This document shows, one piece after another, positions 58,592-64,000 of a DNA stretch of 64,000 nt; position 1 is the first letter of the stretch, and every line of letters starts with the position of its first letter. The stretch lies in assembly GCA_947652115.1 (NCBI GenBank), contig OX393569.1:5372457-5436456 (forward strand), given 5' to 3'. Made by a program: the position numbers and the translations under genes. Under the pieces are notes generated by a model. That model was not told where the DNA came from, ran no database searches, and was given only the letters and a program-made list of their open reading frames with translations. Source of the DNA: Blastomussa wellsi. Lineage: Eukaryota > Cnidaria > Anthozoa > Scleractinia > Plerogyridae.

Positions 58592-59917
58592 ATGTCTTTT
58601 TCTCAGATAAATTGGCAAACAACAAGACCCACCATCAAAGAAAGAAGTCAGTTTATGTTAAACAACGACCTTTTCAGCGATGTGAAGTTCGTTGTTCACA
58701 TGGTAATTGGCGAGAGTAAGGTCAAGCAAGTCATTCCAGCTCACAAGTTCGTGCTGTCGATTAGCAGTCCTGTGTTTGAAGCCATGTTTTACGGTAAGCT
58801 GGCGGAGACTAGAGACTCTATTGAACTGCCTGACTGTGAGTACGAGAGTCTGTTGGAATTGTTTCGTTACATGTACAGCGATGAAGTAAACTTAAATGGT
58901 AGTAACGTGATGGGAGTGTTATATTTAGCGAAGAAATACATGGTGCCTACACTTGCTGACAAATGCATAGAATATCTGAAAAATAGCTTAGACCCGTCGA
59001 ATGTTTTCAGCATCTTACCATCTGCTCAGAAATATGAAGAGAAAAATCTGGAGAAAAGTTGCTGGAAAATGATTGATGAGAAGACAGGAGAGGCTGTGAA
59101 ATCAGATGGATTTGCAACAATTGAGAGGTGCTTACTTGAAGCAGTAGTGGAAAGAGACTCTTTGAATATTAACGAGGTGGAGCTGTTTAAAGCTATTGAC
59201 CTGTGGGCAAAAAAGGAATGTGAAAAACAGGGTTTAGAGCCAAATGGTACAGAGAAAAGACAGATTCTTGGAGAACAAATTGTCCAAGGAATACGATTTC
59301 CAACGATGAAGCAAGAAGATTTTGCTCTGGTGGCCCTGGATAGTAGGATATTAACAGCGGGAGAAATCGTCAGCGTTATCAAACGCATTAACGCAGTGTT
59401 GGATTGCCCAGTGCGATTCCCAGAAACCAAAAGGTCTGGCTTTGTTGGGGAAATTCAACGATGTTGCAGATTTGCTTCTGTGTCACACCAGCGATGGAGT
59501 TACGGCACTGCAAGAGATTGCATTAGTTTTTCAGCAGACAGAGATATTGCGTTACACGGGCTACGCCTGTTTGGAAGAGAGAACAACAGTTACTGGGTAG
59601 ATTTGGAGATAAAGAATGCCGTCAATAAATCACTTCTTGCATCCAAAGCTGGATGGTTTTCATCAGGGATTTTGCAAAGTAACATTGGTTGCTATTGTGG
59701 GTTTGAGGTTTCGCTGGGCGGAGCACTCGTTCTCAAAAGAGGCGTCCCATATTCCATAGAAGCTTTAATAACTGGCTCGGATTCACTTCGAGGAGAAAAC
59801 GGCCACAGTTTGGTCAAATGTTCAGGTGTAACAATCACATTTATGAATAGTAAGTACTCTGGCAATGGAACGAGCACTAGACGGGGGCAGTTTCCTGAAT
59901 TATTGTTCACCATGTAG
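58592..59917 (+). CDS. BTB-BACK-PHR protein, BTBD1/2/3/6-like, 441 aa
   Basis: Single-exon, full-length member of the BTBD1/2/3/6 group, whose members act as Cullin-3 ubiquitin ligase adaptors. BTB about residues 20-128 (LFSDVKFVVHM, SSPVFEAMFYGKL, YMYSDEVNL), BACK about 135-245 (CWKMIDEKTG, IRFPTMKQEDFALV), PHR about 283-440 (QRWSYGTARDCISFSADRD, then STRRGQFPELLFT at the end, as in the family). The ATG at 58592 sits in CACCGCCATGTC, a good initiation context, preceded by TTTTCTAAG that might be a 5'-UTR acceptor. This is the only copy in the window with the PHR domain; its first 759 nt and upstream region are shared with 51785-52543. Confidence 0.92.
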   Translation: MSFSQINWQTTRPTIKERSQFMLNNDLFSDVKFVVHMVIGESKVKQVIPAHKFVLSISSPVFEAMFYGKLAETRDSIELPDCEYESLLELFRYMYSDEVNLNGSNVMGVLYLAKKYMVPTLADKCIEYLKNSLDPSNVFSILPSAQKYEEKNLEKSCWKMIDEKTGEAVKSDGFATIERCLLEAVVERDSLNINEVELFKAIDLWAKKECEKQGLEPNGTEKRQILGEQIVQGIRFPTMKQEDFALVALDSRILTAGEIVSVIKRINAVLDCPVRFPETKRSGFVGEIQRCCRFASVSHQRWSYGTARDCISFSADRDIALHGLRLFGRENNSYWVDLEIKNAVNKSLLASKAGWFSSGILQSNIGCYCGFEVSLGGALVLKRGVPYSIEALITGSDSLRGENGHSLVKCSGVTITFMNSKYSGNGTSTRRGQFPELLFTM

Positions 59918-61834
59918 ATGTCTTCTAGATTTTCTTCATCTTAGACAGTAATCCCATCTCCAAAATTAGTGAAGAGCGAACTCTTAAAGCCTGAAATCAT
60001 TCTCGTCCCCAGAGCCACTTGTCCCTCTTAGCCTGCTGGGCCTGGGGAACGAGGAACAAGTGGCTCTGGGAACACACGATTTGATTCGTTGAAATCAAAC
60101 AAAGGAAGTCCAATCATATCAGCCGTTTTAAACGTGCTAACGATAACGGATTTTAAAACGGCTGATGTGATTGGACTCCCTTTGTTTGATTTCAGCGAAT
60201 CAAATCGTGTGTCCCCAGAGCCACTTGTTCCTCGTGCCCCAGGCCCAGCCGGCTAAGAGGGACAAGTGGTTCTGGGGACGAGAATGTGCCTGTTCGCGAC
60301 AAATGTAAGCGGCTGGGTGCCTGCTATATTTGACCTGACGGATTGGTACTCATCAGAACTTTCCGTATGGTTTCCAGTCCACCCTTGCTCTACATTATCC
60401 TGCACTGCGGGCACTTTATGCTCTGCTGCGAGCTGCTGTGTAGACTCTGAGAAAAAAGCAACTAGACTCCAACGCACTATCAGAACTCCCGAATGAGAGC
60501 TCAACAAGACATTACTCCAGACTCCATTGGGAACTGTGCCTTCAGGCGCGTCTATTTATACAGATAATTAATAAGAAAAGTTTGTTCGCAAGCAGCGAAC
60601 CCAATATTTAATATATAAAATAGCGATGTATTTTAATCTCGGTCATGCTGCATAAATAGTCGTAATGATCGGTATGAGGAAGAATTTTGTCTTTGTCCCA
60701 TAAATGGCAAACTGAATACATATAATATACGGTTCAATCTTTTCCGGTGGAATACGTTTAATTTCAAACCTCCGGATTGCCTGTTACCTCAACCTGGAAA
60801 TCTATAAAGTTTAACATGACAATGAAACAAGGTAAACGAGTGCAAAAATTCTGCTGACCAGGGGAATGGGTAACGAATAGTCTTTGCGAGCATGCGAGCA
60901 GTGCTTTTATTTTTAAGAGCACGAGCAGTGATCAGTTTTGTCATGCGAGCAGCGAGCACTTTAGAAATAACAGATGGCGAGCAGCTAGCTGGAATCTCTC
61001 TTTTATTTAAACGTTGTTTTGCGCCAAGTAATCTGACTAACACCTCCGAAACAGGACAACAGACACAAAGCCAGGCAACATGTTAATATAAGATCTTATC
61101 GCGGTTCAACCAATCCCAGGCATTCCCAGCAGCTTACAGCCAATTATGCCGTTTGATGAAAAATTACTTCACTTAGCTTCACGTAAGCCAGTGGGTGGAC
61201 GCTAAAGGAGATCTGAAGCTTTGTAAGGCCCTGTTTTCAAGCAAGTAGAGTCTCTAGCAAGATGGTTAAAGATATAGCCCGTGTTTACAAGCAAAATGTT
61301 TCGGGTAGGGGTACCCTACTACCTGAGACTGAACTTTGGCCAGTCAGTTTCAATGAAACGTCAAGAAAACGAGGAAGCATTTTTCCAGAAACATTCATGG
61401 CGCGTGCATATTTCCCCAATGTTTCCCAGTTTGTCCATAGGGGAAACATTGTTTCCAATATGCAAATTATGCTTCCGTTACACGGCAGAGAATTTTAACC
61501 AAAATCCGAGCATGCGAGCAGTTGCAAAAATTTTGCGAACACGAGCAAGCGAGCACTCGACCCTACCCCTGGATCCGCCACTGAGTAACGTCTACTGCCC
61601 TCTATGATGACTCTGTTTCCTGATTCCAACTGTTTCAAACTTGGCATGCTCAGCAAGAGACAGGGATTGTGGTGTATCATGAAAGGGAATCATGCTGTTT
61701 TGATAGCATTGTCCACAAGACGGCCGGACGTTTCTGACAGCAAAGTTTCCAGTTGTTACAATCTTTACTGCAGCTTTTGGCAGAGAGATTTTTATTCCTT
61801 AGGGGATTATACTGACATACAGAAGTTCAGGAGC
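59918..61834. other. intergenic, repeat-containing
   Basis: Contains the IR-A palindrome, and at about 60885-60965 and 61505-61570 a repeat with CATGCGAGCAG and ACGAGCA...GCGAGCAC motifs. Reading frames here are short and overlapping. The 5' UTR of the next gene should lie near the right end. Confidence 0.5.
59998..60286. repeat. palindromic element, family IR-A, complete copy
   Basis: CATTCTCGTCCCCAGAGCCA at 59998 is complemented by the end at 60286 (GGTTCTGGGGACGAGAATG). Inner arms ATCACATCAGCCGTTTTAAA pair around a centre near 60140. The longest and cleanest of three copies in the window. Confidence 0.85.
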
Positions 61835-63193
61835 ATGTCTGGTGAGAGACGAAAACGGTTACTCTCAATCTGGCTATTGCTGAACTTTATAACTGGTGAG
61901 TGAAAAGCTTTCTTGAATTTCTTCTATATGTATTTGTTAAAATTGTCTAATCGAACTTTCAATCACGTTTGATGTAATATCATTCGCTATTGCAACAAGC
62001 GGCGAATAGAATGCTTCAAAGCGCAGCTTTCTCATAGCGAATAACTAGAAGAAACGAAGTACTTATTACGATAGTATTTTCGCTGTTGATCATTCTTTCC
62101 TCCCTCCTCCCTCCCCCCCACCCCTCCTCCCTACCGAACCCCTCCCCGCTCCGAATAGTAGAAAAATATACCGGGGGTGGAGAGGGAGCTAAGTTTTATT
62201 TCCCCCATCGGAAGTTATCCTATCTTCTGGTTTGCAACACCCGCACCCTTCAGTCAACACTTCATGTAATGTCACTCAACTAGAATTGCTTTTTAACTAG
62301 CTTCCTTTGTCGGTTTCAGTTCCATTTGTCCACGCGAATGGCGTTTCATTCTGTATCAAGAAAACAACGTACCACAATGTGGTTCTCCGAGGTGGTCTGG
62401 AGGCTGGCGAGTACATGCCCTGGGAACCAGCTGATGTGAGTCACATGACCGTTGATGGCTGTACAGAGCATTGCTGTAAAAGCCCGGATACTGACGTCGT
62501 GTTTCTGCTGAATAGGTGAGACTGCTGTCTTTTTATATTGCGCGTAACACTTGATTGCGTGCCACTGCGCTCTTTAAATATTTGGTGATTCTCTTGTCGC
62601 GATTGAAGGTGGCACTCTTAAAAAAATAACCTTTGAAAATGATAACGAGCTAATGTCAACAAGAAGAAAATAAGAAAGACAGAGAGCATTGAATTATAGG
62701 CATTTAATTCCTTGGCTAGCTTAGGCTCATTTGTACCGTGCATGCTTTTTTTAGTTTGACTCCTAGAATAATTTAGAGTGCCAGCCTGATGTGGCACTTA
62801 TTCGAGAGTGGCACCCTTTGGGAGGAGATGGGGGGCTGGCCTCCCGTAAATTTCTAATAGGGCGTGCCGCGGTAATATTTCTATCTGCTCCCAGATGTCG
62901 CGCTGATTCCACTAGACTCCGAATCGAGCGACCTGGATTCTAGCCTCCGTCGGGGCCCTGCATCCCATCCGGGGTGGAGTAGAAATACTCCTGGTCGCTT
63001 CACGCTAATAAACAGAAACCGCGATAAGCTCGTGCGGTATGGGCCACTAGGCTCTTGCACAAACTCAACCTTTGCTATTTTATCTTCACTAGCTACTGTT
63101 TCTGTGTGAAATGCCGTTCCTTGGAGTCATGCTTGTTGGTAAAGATCACTCCTCCTCCACAGTACAAACCGATCACTGTCACAGTTTCGAAAC
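61835..63193 (+). CDS. secreted or membrane protein with Cys-rich (possibly MANSC) domain, first three exons, 3' partial
   Basis: Exons 61835-61895, 62320-62515 and 63093-63193, phases consistent, donors GTGAGT, GTGAGA, GTAAGT. Exon 1 is a signal peptide: MSGERRKRLLSIWLLLNFIT. Exons 2-3 carry eight to nine cysteines, with GCTEHCCKSPDTDVVFLL then SYCFCVKCRSLESC, followed by a proline-rich ITPPPQYKPITVTVS. The pattern CxxxCC...YCFxVxC...C resembles the MANSC module at the N-terminus of KIAA0319-like proteins, which are followed by PKD domains; I hold that as a suggestion. Later exons lie beyond the window. The start could be slightly upstream because the frame stays open. Confidence 0.7.
62895..63075 (+). 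mobile_element. worn SINE, central block deleted
   Basis: GGAGTAGAAATACTC, GATAAGCTCGTGCGGTATGG and GGCCACTAGGCTC match the 3' half of the SINE at 40705-41011, preceded by a remnant of the tRNA-like head (ACTAGACTCCGAATCGAGCG). The Nin-type block is missing. It ends about 18 bp before exon 3 of the Cys-rich gene. Confidence 0.65.
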
Positions 63194-64000
63194 GTAAGTG
63201 CGATCGAAGTATCGATTTTCCTACAAGGCATACATTTCTTGGAATGCTGGTTCTGAGAATTAGTAGGTTAATCAATACGATATGTTGCAAACGAGTTTGA
63301 AGATTTTCTTGTCCCCTTATTTTCTCTTTTTTTTTAATATTTTCCAGTGACTGCAAATATCACTCCCTGTCGAGCTACGTCACGATATTTTGCGTCATTT
63401 CTTCGACAACCAAAATTACCCTTAAAATGTAGGAAACCTAAAAATAATAGTTTGCTAATGAAGAAAAACACCAAAGGAGTGATACTAAACCAAAAAGGAG
63501 CAAGGAAGGCTGAGGATGGAGAAGATTGAAACGGTGAAAAATTTAGGCTAAAGTGCCTAAAGTACACGAACGATGACGTTGTCTTTAAAAGTGTCTCAGT
63601 TAGCAATCCCAGTGCGAGTTTATCTATTCAAGAGTTTTGTACCAAAAATTCTGCCGAATGATTGGTGTACATATTTTGAAACAAAGTATCATTCATAACT
63701 TATGGATTAATTTTATTGGTTGATACCTCAAACTCAAGCTGGAGATCGTTAAAATTAAAATAATATTTTTAAATTAGTGGCCAGTAAACCCTTCATAGCA
63801 AACCGTTTTAAGAACATCTCGACGTGATTTTAATCAAGATTTATGGTAGCTTTTGTTCCTTAATTTTTTTCACTGTAAATATTTTCTTTGCTCGCTAAGT
63901 TTCAAAAAGAATTAATTACACCATCCACCGGTCGGAGGGATCTAGAATATTTTCAGGTAAAACTCTGACAGCAGAACCAATTGACATTTTATATTCTAAC
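63194..64000 (+). other. intron of the Cys-rich gene or 3' flank, no exon found
   Basis: After donor GTAAGT at 63194 no further convincing exon is seen. 63420-63530 is a copy of the dispersed AAAAACACCAAAGGAGTGATAC family. The rest is AT-rich with no recognisable feature. Confidence 0.5.

Larger units (their letters stand above)
52544..59350. repeat. tandem segmental duplication, unit B
   Basis: Direct copy of 42404-52543 joined immediately after BTB codon 253. It ends where homology with unit A's BTB gene stops (59350); beyond it the BTB gene continues as single-copy sequence. There is no shared base at the join beyond chance, so the junction looks blunt. Confidence 0.95.

Noticed and set aside
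61281..61607. 108-codon plus-strand reading frame upstream of the Cys-rich gene
   Set aside because: Overlaps another frame of similar length and the GCGAGCAC repeat; no domain or splice context.
63347..63529. Fourth exon of the Cys-rich gene
   Set aside because: An acceptor-like TTTTCCAG precedes it, but the frame runs into a dispersed repeat family and has no donor.

Overview
The window is intron-rich, AT-leaning animal DNA. Genes are split by short in-phase GT-AG introns, and the gaps are full of palindromic miniature elements, tRNA-derived SINEs (one with the conserved Nin-type central block known from corals, sea anemones and deuterostomes), non-LTR fragments and a THAP/YqaJ DNA transposon. 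An anthozoan cnidarian, probably a stony coral, fits best. That is an inference from gene and repeat style, not a database match.

Layout, left to right. (1) 1-1568, + strand: the last exon of a class C, metabotropic-glutamate-like GPCR. (2) 1.6-9.3 kb: no convincing gene, but at least five inverted-repeat elements and a tRNA-headed SINE. (3) 9290-16323, - strand: a six-exon gene for a lysine/serine-rich 612-residue protein I do not recognise. (4) 16470-45444, + strand: a complete SART3 gene (U4/U6 snRNP recycling factor) in 27 exons, start codon to start codon only 146 bp from gene 3, so the two probably share a bidirectional promoter. Intron 1 carries a nearly complete 3.9-kb ISL2EU-like transposon with two convergent genes. 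(5) 42404-59350: a recent tandem segmental duplication. Unit A (42404-52543) and unit B (52544-59350) each hold the last two SART3 exons, a spacer rich in TTCGGAA-type repeats, and the 5' part of a BTB-BACK-PHR gene. The junction at 52543/52544 cuts the first BTB gene after codon 253 and fuses it to SART3 intron 25, leaving BTB and BACK domains plus an 18-residue intronic tail. The second BTB gene keeps its PHR domain. (6) 59.9-64 kb: a long palindromic element, then the first three exons of a secreted or membrane protein with a cysteine-rich, possibly MANSC-like region, running off the right edge.

Units A and B differ by datable events. A has a 350-bp solo-LTR-like insertion (TG...CA ends, 5-bp target duplication) and a 2.67-kb inverted-repeat insertion. 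B appears to have lost about 310 bp. SART3 and BTB/PHR proteins have no known shared pathway; the interest here is structural: duplicated terminal exons, a chimeric reading frame, and a record of insertions after the duplication.
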